Made by a program: the position numbers and the translations under genes. Under the pieces are notes generated by a model. It was not told where the DNA came from and did not search any database. It worked only from the letters and a program-made list of their open reading frames with translations. A DNA stretch of 64,000 nt from Pseudomonadales bacterium (lineage in GTDB: Bacteria > Pseudomonadota > Gammaproteobacteria > Pseudomonadales > Azotimanducaceae): NCBI GenBank assembly GCA_011525295.1, contig WTGV01000013.1, forward strand, positions 35,511 to 99,510, given 5' to 3'. Shown piece after piece: positions 25,028 to 34,755 of the stretch (its first letter is position 1; every line of letters starts with the position of its first letter).

Positions 25028-25633
25028 TTGAACGACACAAACCGAATAACGGCGGAGTTTCTCACTAGTGCCTCAAGTCTGGCAGATTGTCCGCAGGATT
25101 CAGTCCCTGAGATTGCCTTTATCGGGCGTTCAAACTCGGGAAAGTCAAGTTGTCTGAATCGAGTCACGGGTACCAAGTCTCTAGCTCGAGTGAGTAAGAC
25201 TCCGGGAAGAACGCAACTAATTAACTTTTTTAGTACCTCGTACCACGGTCGTCTGGTCGACCTCCCTGGTTACGGATATGCAAAGGTCAGTAAACAAAAA
25301 CAGGCTGAGTGGGGACACGCAGTAGACCAGTATCTCAAGGATAGATCAAATTTAGTCGGCCTGGTTTTAATCATCGACTCCAGACACCAACCACAACCGC
25401 TCGATTTAAAGATGCTTGCGTGGTGTCGGGGGCAACAATTACCACTGCTTCTATTGCTGAACAAAGTCGATAAAGCAACACAACGAGAACGTACCGCCTG
25501 TTTGCGCAAGGTACAAGAAATACTGGGAGACTACGAGTTGGCAGATGTCGTTTTGTTCTCCGCGAAATCAGGTAAGGGTACAGAAGCAGTCTTACAAAAA
25601 ATTTATTCTTGGTTTGATTTCGCGGCGACCTAG
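25028..25633 (+). CDS. engB: ribosome-biogenesis GTPase EngB/YsxC
   Basis: The 201-residue TRAFAC-class GTPase has the P-loop GRSNSGKSS (33-41), the switch segment KTPGRTQLINFF, the DLPGYGYAKV G3 region and NKVDKATQRER (G4), all diagnostic of EngB. It assists late assembly of the large ribosomal subunit. The start is TTG at 25028 with no obvious ribosome-binding site. The gene converges on polA and overlaps it by four bases, the same neighbourhood as yihA-polA in enterobacteria and engB-polA in pseudomonads. Confidence 0.95.
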   Translation: MNDTNRITAEFLTSASSLADCPQDSVPEIAFIGRSNSGKSSCLNRVTGTKSLARVSKTPGRTQLINFFSTSYHGRLVDLPGYGYAKVSKQKQAEWGHAVDQYLKDRSNLVGLVLIIDSRHQPQPLDLKMLAWCRGQQLPLLLLLNKVDKATQRERTACLRKVQEILGDYELADVVLFSAKSGKGTEAVLQKIYSWFDFAAT

Positions 25634-28323
25634 TGCGCTTCCCGCCAGTTTGCTCCGACTCCCACGTCAACAACAAGTTCGACATCCAACTCTACGATCT
25701 CTTGCATGACCGGGACAATCGATTGTCTTAGCGCTTCAGTTTGTGCTTGCGAAACTTCAAAGACGATCTCGTCGTGTACGTGCAGCACCATCCTAGCGTC
25801 GAGGGTCGATTCCGCAAGAGATTCGTCGATCGCCACTGTAGCGAGTTTGATGATGTCTGCCGCGGTACCTTGCATAGGTGCGTTAATCGAGACGCGTTCT
25901 GCGTAAGCACGCCGTGCCGCGGTGCTACTCTGAATGTCATCTAGGTATATTCGACGACCGAACAGCGTCTCCACAAAACCATGCTCCCGCGCACTCTCTT
26001 TAGTCGTGTCCATGTACCGCAGTACACCGGGATAGTGTTCAAAGTAATTCTCGATAAATTTCTTTGCCATACTTCGATCGATTCCAAGATGCTGCGCGAG
26101 ACCGAACACTCCCATTCCGTAGATCAGACCGAAATTGATGCCCTTCGCTTGTCGACGCATTTCGTCCGTAACCGCGTCATAAGAAACACTAAACATTTCG
26201 CTCGCGGTTGCTCGATGAATATCGCGTCCAGATTGGAATGCCTGTTGTAATCCTGAATCTCCCGACAAGTGCGCCATAATCCGCAATTCAATCTGTGAAT
26301 AGTCAGCAGCAAGTAACACTGAGCCTTCTTTCGCAACGAATGCTTCGCGGAGTCGCCTCCCGTCGGCTGTTCGGATAGGAATGTTTTGTAAGTTGGGTCC
26401 CGATGACGCTAATCGACCCGTAATAGCGTTGGTTTGATCGTATGTCGTGTGTACTCGACCTGATGTTTGGTGGATGTAATTCCCTAGTTGGTCGGTGTAG
26501 GTCGATTTCAATTTAGTCGCGGCTCGGTACTCCAACACTACTCCTGGAAGTTCGTGCTCCGATCTTAAGTCGCGAAGGATCTCTTCGGAGGTAGAACGAG
26601 TACCGGTACGAGTCTTTCGTGGGGCTGGTAGCCCCAGCTCGTCATATAACACTTCTTGAAGTTGCTTAGGCGAGTTCAAACCAAATGGTCGACCTGCAAG
26701 TTCGTAAGCTTTAGTGGTGAGTATTTCGGCGCGAGACTTTAATTCTTCACTGAGCTGATCGATTGGCTCGCGGATGAGGCGCACGCCGTTATTCTCAATA
26801 CGCGCTAACGCGGTCAACAACGGGCATTCGATATTCGAATACACGAACGAACACTTCGTCAGAGCTTCTAACTGTTTTTGTAAGATGGGAAATACGCGCA
26901 CATTTACCGATACCAGTTCACCTACATACTCCGCAGTTTCCGGTATGGGTGCTTCTACGAGAGGAATTTGATTTACACCACTTCCTACAAGCGTTTTTGC
27001 GTCGATGGTGGTATGTTGTAGATGTCTAGACGAGAGTGCTGAAGAGTAGTGCCCTCCTGGCGCAGAGCTATTCAACACATACGACATGAGAGCAGTGTCC
27101 CACATCTCACCCTTCAATTCGATTCCGGAAGCAAGCAAGCATTTCACAGTCGATTTGAGACCATTACCAATTTTCACGATGCTCGCGTCCTTAAGAACAG
27201 GTTTAAGTGCTGTGAGAACGGTCTCTGTGTTGAGTTGTCGGAACTCAGAATCTTTGTGTGTTAGAGGAATATATGCCGCACGATGCTCGTCAGTTGCTAT
27301 GGCAATACCCGTAAAGCCGCCAGCTACGGCAGTTTTACTACGGTGGGTTCGCGTGTCCAGTACGATTTGCCGGTGTTGACGGATTTGGTCGATCCAAGTA
27401 TTCAACGTGAACGGGTCAGTAACAATCTCATAGGAAGAACCCAAACCCTTCGAAGTAGCAGTTCCGTCCAATTCCTTCAGCCGACGCACGAGCGTACGAA
27501 ATTCCAGTTCTTCAAACATTTCGGTTAGTGCTTCGGCGTCTATGGGTTTGCGGTCGAGGTCGTCGAGTTCTATACCGAGCTCGACATCGCACTTTATGGT
27601 TACAAGTTCTCTCGATAGATCGAGATGCGCAACCGCAGCGCGCAAATTCTCTCCGATCTTTCCTTTGATTTGATCTTTATTTTCGAGAATGTTGTCTAGC
27701 GAGCCGTACTCGCCCAACCATTTCGCCGCAGTCTTCGGACCTACCTTATCAACACCTGGGATATTGTCAGATGTGTCCCCGGTAAGGGTTAAAAAGTCAA
27801 TAATTTGCTCGGGGTTCACTTCAAACTTTTCGATTACGCCTTTGCGATCGAGAGATCGGTTGAACATGGAGTCCAGCAGTACGACATTGTCGTTTACGAG
27901 TTGTGCTAGATCTTTATCTGAAGAAATAATTAGCACTGTTTGACCACCGTCCTCGGCACGACGAGCTAAGGTCCCGATGATGTCATCAGCTTCAAATCCA
28001 TCTCGCATGAGTACCGACAAGCCTAATTTTCGAATTGCTTCGTACGTTAGATCGATTTGTTGTACCATTTCGTCCTGCATCGGTGGTCTCGTGGCTTTAT
28101 ACTCCTTGAACATGGTGTGCCGGAAGGTAGGTTTTGCTGTATCGAATATCACGGCGATGGGAGCTTGGGTATACTCGTGCATAAGATTTAGCAACATATT
28201 CACCACGCCGCGGATCGCACCGGTCGGTTGACCCGTCGAGGTCTGGAGATTCGGCATGGCGTAGAAGGCTCGATAAAGGTAATGTGAGCCATCTACGAGA
28301 ATTAGTGGCTGGGAACCGGACAT
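25630..28323 (-). CDS. polA: DNA polymerase I, with proofreading site lost
   Basis: The 897-residue enzyme contains the N-terminal 5'-3' exonuclease (LILVDGSHYLYRAFYA, about 7-21, and TGDTSDNIPGV). The polymerase domain has all motifs: LAADYSQIELRIMAHLSGD (about 671-689), QAKGINFGLIYG and VLHVHDEIVFEV. The central 3'-5' exonuclease domain is present in length, but compared with E. coli Pol I Asp355 is kept (Asp323), Glu357 is Arg325, Asp424 is Thr392 and Asp501 is Leu470. Proofreading should therefore be absent, while Okazaki-fragment processing and repair synthesis remain. It is transcribed away from the DUF2782-thrB pair and converges on engB. Confidence 0.96.
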   Translation of the reverse strand: MSGSQPLILVDGSHYLYRAFYAMPNLQTSTGQPTGAIRGVVNMLLNLMHEYTQAPIAVIFDTAKPTFRHTMFKEYKATRPPMQDEMVQQIDLTYEAIRKLGLSVLMRDGFEADDIIGTLARRAEDGGQTVLIISSDKDLAQLVNDNVVLLDSMFNRSLDRKGVIEKFEVNPEQIIDFLTLTGDTSDNIPGVDKVGPKTAAKWLGEYGSLDNILENKDQIKGKIGENLRAAVAHLDLSRELVTIKCDVELGIELDDLDRKPIDAEALTEMFEELEFRTLVRRLKELDGTATSKGLGSSYEIVTDPFTLNTWIDQIRQHRQIVLDTRTHRSKTAVAGGFTGIAIATDEHRAAYIPLTHKDSEFRQLNTETVLTALKPVLKDASIVKIGNGLKSTVKCLLASGIELKGEMWDTALMSYVLNSSAPGGHYSSALSSRHLQHTTIDAKTLVGSGVNQIPLVEAPIPETAEYVGELVSVNVRVFPILQKQLEALTKCSFVYSNIECPLLTALARIENNGVRLIREPIDQLSEELKSRAEILTTKAYELAGRPFGLNSPKQLQEVLYDELGLPAPRKTRTGTRSTSEEILRDLRSEHELPGVVLEYRAATKLKSTYTDQLGNYIHQTSGRVHTTYDQTNAITGRLASSGPNLQNIPIRTADGRRLREAFVAKEGSVLLAADYSQIELRIMAHLSGDSGLQQAFQSGRDIHRATASEMFSVSYDAVTDEMRRQAKGINFGLIYGMGVFGLAQHLGIDRSMAKKFIENYFEHYPGVLRYMDTTKESAREHGFVETLFGRRIYLDDIQSSTAARRAYAERVSINAPMQGTAADIIKLATVAIDESLAESTLDARMVLHVHDEIVFEVSQAQTEALRQSIVPVMQEIVELDVELVVDVGVGANWREAH

Positions 28324-28362
28324 GTCTCGTTTTCCTTGGTCTATATAGAGTAGAGGTAATAC

Positions 28363-28665
28363 ATGAAAGCAAGGATAAGTTTACTAGGTATTGGCGTTAT
28401 GTTACTGTTCTGTATTGGAACTCTCGTAGCTGACGACGAGAGAATACCGGAGGAGAAAAAAGTTAAGGGACCGGATGTGGTTTTAGTCGAGTCTGAAAAA
28501 AAGTCCATCCACGAGTTCCGGCACAATGGACGGCTGGTGATGATCAAAGTCGTACCGAAAAGAGGTAAACCTTACTACCTCGTACCGGAAGATCCGTCAA
28601 AGCATTTTGGAGACCTAGAACGAGCAGAAAAATTAGTCCCAAGATGGATTCTCAAGCGGTTCTAA
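28363..28665 (+). CDS. DUF2782 periplasmic protein
   Basis: The 100-residue protein has a signal peptide (MKARISLLGIGVMLLFCIGTLVA). A small basic domain follows with the family line PDVVLVESEKKSIHEFRHNG and PYYLVPEDP, then a Trp-containing end. DUF2782 proteins sit between polA and thrB in many gammaproteobacteria; function is unknown. It is separated from polA by 39 bases (divergent) and from thrB by 12 bases (same strand), so it is probably co-transcribed with thrB. Confidence 0.85.
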   Translation: MKARISLLGIGVMLLFCIGTLVADDERIPEEKKVKGPDVVLVESEKKSIHEFRHNGRLVMIKVVPKRGKPYYLVPEDPSKHFGDLERAEKLVPRWILKRF

Positions 28666-28677
28666 CAACGGACCTAA

Positions 28678-29661
28678 GTGGCAGTAATCACCGAACTCCA
28701 TCGGTCCGATATCGACCATATACTTAAACAGTACGAGTTAGGTTGTGTTGGAAACTTTCGTGAAACCACGCACGGAATTGAGAATTCCAATTATTTTCTG
28801 AGTATTCAGCAGGACGGTTCTGGACCAAATCGCACTGAGTTCGTTCTTACGGTACTTGAGCGCGAAACGGACAATCGATCACTCGTTAAGGCCGCGTTGG
28901 AGCGTTGCTCGGAGCGAGGTTTACCAGTACCCAAGTTGGAAAGTACTAGCGACGGTGCTACTATTGTCAATCACAATGGTCGAGAAGTTCTCGTTTACGA
29001 ACGGTTACCAGGAAATCATGTGGTTTATCCTACGACACAACATTGCGCAGCCATCGGACGATTCTTAGCACGGATGCATTTAATCCTCAAACCACTAGCC
29101 TCAGATGCTGCTTATGAACGCAAACTAGACTGGATAAAGAGAGTCGCTACTGAATGTCAAGAAGCCTTGTCTACTGAAGATTCCAGAATGCTCCGTCGTG
29201 CTATTAATCAAGTGGACTCATTGTTAGACCGCAATGACCTTCAAGGGATACCGCAAGGTATTATTCATGGCGATCTCTTCAGAGACAATGTTCTGTTTAA
29301 CGAGTACGGATTGTGTGGTGTTCTGGATTTTCATCACGCAGGACATGGTTATTGGTTGTTCGACCTAGCCATTGCAATCAACGATTGGTGTATAGATAAC
29401 GGAAGCTTGGATCGTGAAAAGACTTTTGCGATGTTACGGGAGTACCACTCAATCAGGAATTTCAAAAACACGGAGTACTGGTGTTTCCCGCACTTTCTGT
29501 TGTACGCCGCTGTTTGCTTTTGGTTGTCGAGGTTAGCGGTCTCAATTCGAGACGACTTACCCGAGAAGTTTCCTCGCAAAGATCCTAAGGAATTCGCTGA
29601 AATTACCCGAACGCATCTACTGCATCCATTTCAGATTCATGAACTAGTTACCTCTATCTGA
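28678..29661 (+). CDS. thrB: homoserine kinase (APH-fold, ThrB type II)
   Basis: The 327-residue protein of the aminoglycoside-phosphotransferase fold has the catalytic loop IIHGDLFRDNVLF and the metal-binding segment GVLDFHHAGHGYWLFDLAIAINDW, typical of pseudomonad-type ThrB. It phosphorylates homoserine in threonine synthesis. It is not the GHMP-type enzyme of enterobacteria. The GTG start at 28678 follows DUF2782 by 12 bases. Genes for homoserine dehydrogenase and threonine synthase are not in the window. Confidence 0.9.
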   Translation: MAVITELHRSDIDHILKQYELGCVGNFRETTHGIENSNYFLSIQQDGSGPNRTEFVLTVLERETDNRSLVKAALERCSERGLPVPKLESTSDGATIVNHNGREVLVYERLPGNHVVYPTTQHCAAIGRFLARMHLILKPLASDAAYERKLDWIKRVATECQEALSTEDSRMLRRAINQVDSLLDRNDLQGIPQGIIHGDLFRDNVLFNEYGLCGVLDFHHAGHGYWLFDLAIAINDWCIDNGSLDREKTFAMLREYHSIRNFKNTEYWCFPHFLLYAAVCFWLSRLAVSIRDDLPEKFPRKDPKEFAEITRTHLLHPFQIHELVTSI

Positions 29662-29718
29662 ACGGAAGAAACTACCTTTACTCAGAGGCTTCCGTAGTCT
29701 TCTCGCCTAAGCAGTGCG

Positions 29719-30363
29719 TTAACCGTGTTTGATCAGATGTTGAAAGAGTTTTGTTAGTTGGACTGTGTCAAACGGTTCCTTAATGTAACCCATACAGTCA
29801 CCATGCGGATTGAACACCACCAGGTGGCCTTGGTGCTCGACAAGGTATTGCAGCTCAGAAGTGGATGCAATGCGTTCATAGCCCACCCCAACCTGCTCGG
29901 CAAAGTCTTTAATCTTAGTCTCGGATCCCGTAATTCCCAAAAACGAATCTGAATACCTCGCGACAAACTCGCGAACCTCTTCAACTCCGTCGCGAGCTGG
30001 ATCTACGGAAACAAACAAAACTTGAAACAGCTCAAATTCTTCCGAAGTTAACGCGTCCTGAAATCTATCGGCAGTACGTTCCAAGACATTCATATATACT
30101 GGACAGATATCTGGGCAGTTGGTATATCCAAAAAACGCGTACGTCCACTTTCCCTCTAATTGCGAGCCATCAAATAGTTCGCCCGATTGGGTCAAGAGAT
30201 TTATGTCTTCTAAGACGCGAGTAGTTGGAAGTTGTACGAAACCAAGTGCTTTCAGTTGTTCGGTATCCAACGGTCTATCTTTATTCACTTGACCGAACAG
30301 GAATAACCCACCAATCGCGAGCATCACGAAGCCGAAAAAAATGAAGATCAGATATTTTTTCAC
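29719..30363 (-). CDS. SCO1/SenC copper-binding protein
   Basis: The 214-residue membrane-anchored thioredoxin-fold protein has an N-terminal helix (about 5-24). The copper ligands are the two Cys of NCPDICP and the His in VEHQGHLVVF, as in Sco1. It delivers copper to the CuA site of cytochrome c oxidase. GTG starts two bases after the SURF1 stop, and both genes serve oxidase assembly. No oxidase subunit gene lies in the window, but SURF1/SCO1 pairs usually border one. Confidence 0.92.
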   Translation of the reverse strand: MKKYLIFIFFGFVMLAIGGLFLFGQVNKDRPLDTEQLKALGFVQLPTTRVLEDINLLTQSGELFDGSQLEGKWTYAFFGYTNCPDICPVYMNVLERTADRFQDALTSEEFELFQVLFVSVDPARDGVEEVREFVARYSDSFLGITGSETKIKDFAEQVGVGYERIASTSELQYLVEHQGHLVVFNPHGDCMGYIKEPFDTVQLTKLFQHLIKHG

Positions 30364-30364
30364 C

Positions 30365-31075
30365 CTATTTGTTTCCTATCTCGCCTCGTCGAACATAAAA
30401 GAACCAGTAAGCACTGACCACTAAACCACCGATCAGAAGCCATTGGAAAGAATATCCCCAATGCATGGCTGGTTCATTCTCGACTAATAATTGTATCGGT
30501 GTAAACGCGCCTGGGTTGTCGGCGAGCAAACGTATTTCATCTTCGTAAGCTCCTGTTATTTCTGCCATTCTTTCGAGGTTCAGTCGCTTCACGCGTTTGG
30601 GCCAACTCGGTTGATCGTACGATTTATCTGACTGGAAGTGTTTATGGGACCAGATCACGCCAGTAATTTCTACAGTACCTTCAGGAGTCTCAAATTCTGG
30701 AATTTCAAAAAAGTTTTGCCGTATCGGAAGCCATCCACGATTCACAAGAAAAGTTCCGACACTTGTGCGGAACGGCGTCACAATCCAGTACCCAGGCAGC
30801 TGATTATGTCGTTGATACCCTACGACGAAAGAATTTCCGGAAACGTAGCTTCCACGAAGTTGTATCTGCCGATACGCGGATTCCTGTTCTTGAAATTCGG
30901 ACTGTTCAATCGCGTCTTCGTGCAAACGAGCTATATATTCCGTGCGTTCCTGGTGTTTTTCAAAGCCTTTGGTGAGTTGCCACAGAGAAAGCGAAATCGA
31001 AGTCAACACGGCGAGGCCTACGAGTACAACCATCGTCCAGCCTCCCGGAGGTTTCTTGCCTGACAGTTTATTCAC
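30365..31075 (-). CDS. SURF1 family cytochrome oxidase assembly protein
   Basis: The 236-residue protein has a helix near each end (about 13-31 and 208-226) flanking a periplasmic domain. The conserved SURF1 pieces are visible: LRGSYVSGNSFVVGYQ, PGYWIVTPFRTSVGTFLVNRGW (shown in two parts by family: GYWIVTPF and LVNRGWLP) and the C-terminal HWGYSFQWLLIGGLVV. It supports heme insertion into subunit I of aa3-type oxidase. It is co-transcribed with SCO1, one base apart. GTG start. Confidence 0.9.
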   Translation of the reverse strand: MNKLSGKKPPGGWTMVVLVGLAVLTSISLSLWQLTKGFEKHQERTEYIARLHEDAIEQSEFQEQESAYRQIQLRGSYVSGNSFVVGYQRHNQLPGYWIVTPFRTSVGTFLVNRGWLPIRQNFFEIPEFETPEGTVEITGVIWSHKHFQSDKSYDQPSWPKRVKRLNLERMAEITGAYEDEIRLLADNPGAFTPIQLLVENEPAMHWGYSFQWLLIGGLVVSAYWFFYVRRGEIGNK

Positions 31076-31113
31076 GACTATAAAGGATCAATAGACTCGT
31101 ACTACTCAAACAC

Positions 31114-31662
31114 TCATCGAATTGTATCTTCATTGAGAGCATCGAGGATGCGACTGGGTCCAGCAGCAGAGCCGATCTTGCCTGGAACGACGAAGTCTAC
31201 CAAATGACCAAACTCGCGACAAACCTCTTCCATTGTCACCGCAGGTTCCGATCCAGAGACATTTGCCGAGGTTGAGATAATCGGCTTTCCAAACAGTCTT
31301 GTGAGAGTTCGTGCTTGCTTGTGACCGGGTACTCGTGCACCCACCGAAGTACGATTGCCGGTAACCCAATCTGGGAAACGTTTAGAAGGTAAGATCCAAG
31401 TCACATGCCCAGGCCACCTAGCTACGACTCTTTGCTGGACTACAGGTGATAGCGCAACCAATTCCTCGTTAAACATGGAGGGCTCAGCCCCGATCACGAT
31501 GAGTCCTAGATCAATCGAACGTTTTTTTAGTGTGAGTATGCGATTTACTGCCTTCTCGTTCCATGGGTCGCAAGCGAGCCCCCAAACGCCTTCAGTCGCA
31601 TGTGCGATCACTCCACCTTGTTTTAATAGATTGACCGCTTGGTCGACATCACTGGATGCCAC
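31114..31662 (-). CDS. tsaC: threonylcarbamoyl-AMP synthase (TsaC/YrdC)
   Basis: The 182-residue single-domain YrdC protein has GGVIAHATEGVWGLACDP at the N-terminus (the ATP/threonine site), KKRS, GHVTWILPSKR and PIISTSANVSGSEP. It makes L-threonylcarbamoyl-AMP for the t6A modification of tRNAs reading ANN codons. Its length fits the short TsaC form, not Sua5. It lies three bases downstream of purE on the same strand, so the two are probably one transcript. GTG start. Confidence 0.92.
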   Translation of the reverse strand: MASSDVDQAVNLLKQGGVIAHATEGVWGLACDPWNEKAVNRILTLKKRSIDLGLIVIGAEPSMFNEELVALSPVVQQRVVARWPGHVTWILPSKRFPDWVTGNRTSVGARVPGHKQARTLTRLFGKPIISTSANVSGSEPAVTMEEVCREFGHLVDFVVPGKIGSAAGPSRILDALNEDTIR

Positions 31663-31665
31663 GTT

Positions 31666-32166
31666 TCATGACTCTAGTTCGCGTTGCACCTCTTGATTGT
31701 CAGCAGCTATTTTCGTTACGTTTGTTGCTCTTTCAGCCTGAAGTTTCTGTGCAAGCATTGCGTCTGTCAGAGCTAAAATTTGTACCGCTAAATAGCCCGC
31801 GTTCTTTGCACCCGCGGAACCAATCGCTACAGTAGCAACGGGAACTCCACCAGGCATTTGTACAGTGGATAACAACGCATCAAATCCATTCAAGGGGCCA
31901 CCATCTACGGGAATCCCAATAACTGGTTTAGTAGTATGCGCCGCGACAGCACCCGCCAAGTGCGCAGCGACGCCAGCTGCACAGATGAAGACCTGACAGC
32001 CATTTTCTTCTACTGAGGCGACATACTCAGCAGTCTGTTTGGGAGTACGATGTGCAGAAGTAACCTTGACTTCAAAGGGAACACCGAATTCTTGTAACAC
32101 GGTAGTCGCACTACGTATTTTCGGCCAATCCGATCTAGATCCCATCAAAATAGCTACTAGACTCAT
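31666..32166 (-). CDS. purE: N5-carboxyaminoimidazole ribonucleotide mutase PurE
   Basis: From the ATG at 32166 the protein has 166 residues and starts [17 protein letters not shown], the standard PurE opening. The active-site lines SAHRTP and [15 protein letters not shown] follow, then GIPVDGG. It converts N5-CAIR to CAIR in purine synthesis. I chose this start over the TTG-type extension to 32262 because AGGAAACAGGG precedes it and the extension is unlike the family. purK is not downstream; tsaC is. Confidence 0.94.
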   Translation of the reverse strand: MSLVAILMGSRSDWPKIRSATTVLQEFGVPFEVKVTSAHRTPKQTAEYVASVEENGCQVFICAAGVAAHLAGAVAAHTTKPVIGIPVDGGPLNGFDALLSTVQMPGGVPVATVAIGSAGAKNAGYLAVQILALTDAMLAQKLQAERATNVTKIAADNQEVQRELES

Positions 32167-32373
32167 CCCTGTTTCCTTAAATGTAGAACCGTAAGAAAAG
32201 AGAGTAATTGTAACGAGAAGACTGTTCCCAAATTCACCGGAAAATACACTAGAAAACTCCAAGTTGGTCGCACCAGAGTTGCAGTTTCGAATCGCAAATA
32301 TTTAAACGATTATCTGGTTTTTCTATATGCTTTCACATAAAATAATACTGTACGTATTACTATTATTTTTAAT

Positions 32374-34755
32374 ATGCCCCAGCAATCGTTTCGCGGTTTC
32401 TTGTTACAGACCAACTATCGAATCGAAAGAGAGAGAGCTGTGCTCTATCTCTACGGGCGATTAGAAAATGGGCAGTCGTTTCTAATACGAGAATCACGAC
32501 AACAACCACATTTCGTAATTCGGGACAAAGACATTGGTCATCCCGAGATGCGAGGAAAAAAGATTGAAAGTTCGGAGTACCAAACGTTGGATGGACATCC
32601 CGCAGCCAGAGTACTGTTCCAAACGCCACGAGGTCTGCTCTCCGCTAGGGATCGCTTGCACCATCAGCAAGTACCAACCTATGAAGCGGATTTGCGTTTT
32701 TCGGACGCATATTTAATCCGCAAGAACATCCGCGGTGGCATTGAAGTCTCGGGAATTCCGGAACTCAATGATCCACTTGTTGATGTCGTATTCAATGATC
32801 CCGAAATTCGGTCAGCTACGATTGAGTTTCAACCGACAGTGCTTTCGTTCGACATAGAAACTGATCCATCGGCGCGAACTTTGCTCGCGATTTCAATGTA
32901 TGGACCTACCACAGATGAAGTCATCGTCGTGGATCCTAAGAAACGTCAAATGCCAGAACGAACAGTCGCGGTTGATTCGGCGGCGGAAGCCATTCAGTTG
33001 TTTATCGAACGCGTGCGCGAATTGGACCCAGATGTACTTTTAGGTTGGAATGTTATCGACTTTGATCTTGCGGTTTTACTTCGGATCGCTAAGCGTAATC
33101 GCTTGAGTTTGCGTTTAGGTAGATCTAACGCCGACGTAAGAATTCTTACCGCGCGTGGATTCTTTGGATCTAGCCGTGCCGTGATTCAGGGGCGAATCGT
33201 ACTTGATGGTATCGGTCTGATTCGCGGTGCTTTTATTCCCTTCTCGGAACACAATCTCGACGCGGTTGCTCGAGAGGTTCTGGGCGAGGGGAAAGCAGTC
33301 ATCGAAAAAGTACACGATCGTGCCGGTGAAATTCTCAAACGATACCACGAAGACTTAATGGGCTTCGTCGAATACTCGAGGGCTGATGCGAGGCTTGCTT
33401 ACCAAATCATCGAAAAATTGAATTTGATTTCACTTGCTGTGAAGCGTAGCAAGCTGACAGGTATGGCTCTGGATCGTGTGGCAAGCAGCATCGCAGCGTT
33501 TGACTTTGTGTACCTCTCACAGTTGGAACAGAAGAAAATCCGCGCGCCTTCGATGTTGTCCGACAGAGAACACTATCGCAACCGGCATTCTGGAGCATTG
33601 GTACTAGAACCAAAACCAGGTTATTACCGAAACGTTTGGGCTTTCGATTATCGGAGTCTCTACCCGAGCATCATTCGAACCTTCAATATTGACCCCCTAA
33701 CTCTGTCCAGCGACCATGAATCCGAAGATGTCATTCGTACTACCAACGACGCTTGCTATCGACGCGACACCGGGATCTTACCTACATTCCTAGATGAGCT
33801 ATTTGCGGAAAGGGAACAAGCAAAAGCTGCGGATGATGGGATCTCAAGTCAGGCCATCAAGATTCTTATGAATTCGTTTTACGGTGTGCTTGCGACACCT
33901 CTCAGTCGGTTCCACAATCCGGAAATGGCAAACTCCGTTACCTCATTAGGACGTCATTTCCTGCGTTTCGCGAAATCATGGTTTGAAGATCATGGATATG
34001 CGGTACTTTACGGCGATACGGATAGTGTGTTTGTGGAGTCCGACATCACCGACCCTGATAAAGCCTATCAGGATGGGGCTCAATTACTTAAAGAGTTTAA
34101 TACAGATCTAACCTCATACATTCGTCGAAAGTGGCAACTTAACAACAAACTCGAACTAGAGCTGGAACATCTCTACACAAAATTTTTCTTACAACACATG
34201 CGACGTTCAAAGAGCGGTTCCCGGAAGCGTTATGTTGGCTTCGATTATCGATCTCAGCAGATTGTGTTCGTAGGGCTTGAGTCCGTACGGCGCGACTGGA
34301 CTGCGCTCGCGAAGGACCTACAACGTGAAATGTTTCGAAGACTATTTGCAGAGGAATCAGTTGAAGAGTATCTACGATCGTACATTTCTAAGTTGCGTGC
34401 TGGCACGTTAGACGAGCAGCTCGTGTATAGAAAACGCTTACGTAAACCGCTGCACGAGTATCGAAAGGTTAGTCCGCCCTATGTGGTAGCGGGTCGAAAA
34501 TTGGAATCCCCGAGTAGAGTCATCGAATACGTCATGACCACCGATGGTCCTGAACCGGTAGAAATACTGACACACGACCCAGATCACGAGCACTACCTGC
34601 AGAAACAGATACAACCAGTCGTGAAACCGATTCTTGACGTCTTGGGATTAGACTTCCAACAAATCGCGATGAGGGACTACGAACCGGATGATCTGTTCCG
34701 AGCGATTGGATACGAACAGACTGAGAGTACTATCGAAGATAGGTATGAAAATTAG
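32374..34755 (+). CDS. polB: family-B DNA polymerase (DNA polymerase II type)
   Basis: The 793-residue enzyme has an intact 3'-5' exonuclease: LSFDIETDPS (Asp160, Glu162), LLGWNVIDFDL and YSRADARLAY. The palm motifs are DYRSLYPSIIRTF, KILMNSFYGVL and YGDTDSVFV. It matches E. coli Pol II, which works in repair and translesion restart under SOS control. The upstream bases are very AT-rich with no Shine-Dalgarno before ATG 32374, so translation may be weak or leaderless. TACTGTACGTATTAC at about 32346 resembles the left half of a LexA box only. It converges on the methyltransferase gene and overlaps it by four bases. Confidence 0.94.
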   Translation: MPQQSFRGFLLQTNYRIERERAVLYLYGRLENGQSFLIRESRQQPHFVIRDKDIGHPEMRGKKIESSEYQTLDGHPAARVLFQTPRGLLSARDRLHHQQVPTYEADLRFSDAYLIRKNIRGGIEVSGIPELNDPLVDVVFNDPEIRSATIEFQPTVLSFDIETDPSARTLLAISMYGPTTDEVIVVDPKKRQMPERTVAVDSAAEAIQLFIERVRELDPDVLLGWNVIDFDLAVLLRIAKRNRLSLRLGRSNADVRILTARGFFGSSRAVIQGRIVLDGIGLIRGAFIPFSEHNLDAVAREVLGEGKAVIEKVHDRAGEILKRYHEDLMGFVEYSRADARLAYQIIEKLNLISLAVKRSKLTGMALDRVASSIAAFDFVYLSQLEQKKIRAPSMLSDREHYRNRHSGALVLEPKPGYYRNVWAFDYRSLYPSIIRTFNIDPLTLSSDHESEDVIRTTNDACYRRDTGILPTFLDELFAEREQAKAADDGISSQAIKILMNSFYGVLATPLSRFHNPEMANSVTSLGRHFLRFAKSWFEDHGYAVLYGDTDSVFVESDITDPDKAYQDGAQLLKEFNTDLTSYIRRKWQLNNKLELELEHLYTKFFLQHMRRSKSGSRKRYVGFDYRSQQIVFVGLESVRRDWTALAKDLQREMFRRLFAEESVEEYLRSYISKLRAGTLDEQLVYRKRLRKPLHEYRKVSPPYVVAGRKLESPSRVIEYVMTTDGPEPVEILTHDPDHEHYLQKQIQPVVKPILDVLGLDFQQIAMRDYEPDDLFRAIGYEQTESTIEDRYEN

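Noticed and set aside
32344..32365. LexA/SOS box before polB
   Set aside because: Only the left half (TACTGTA) matches; the CAG of the right half is missing, giving about 13 of 20 matching positions.
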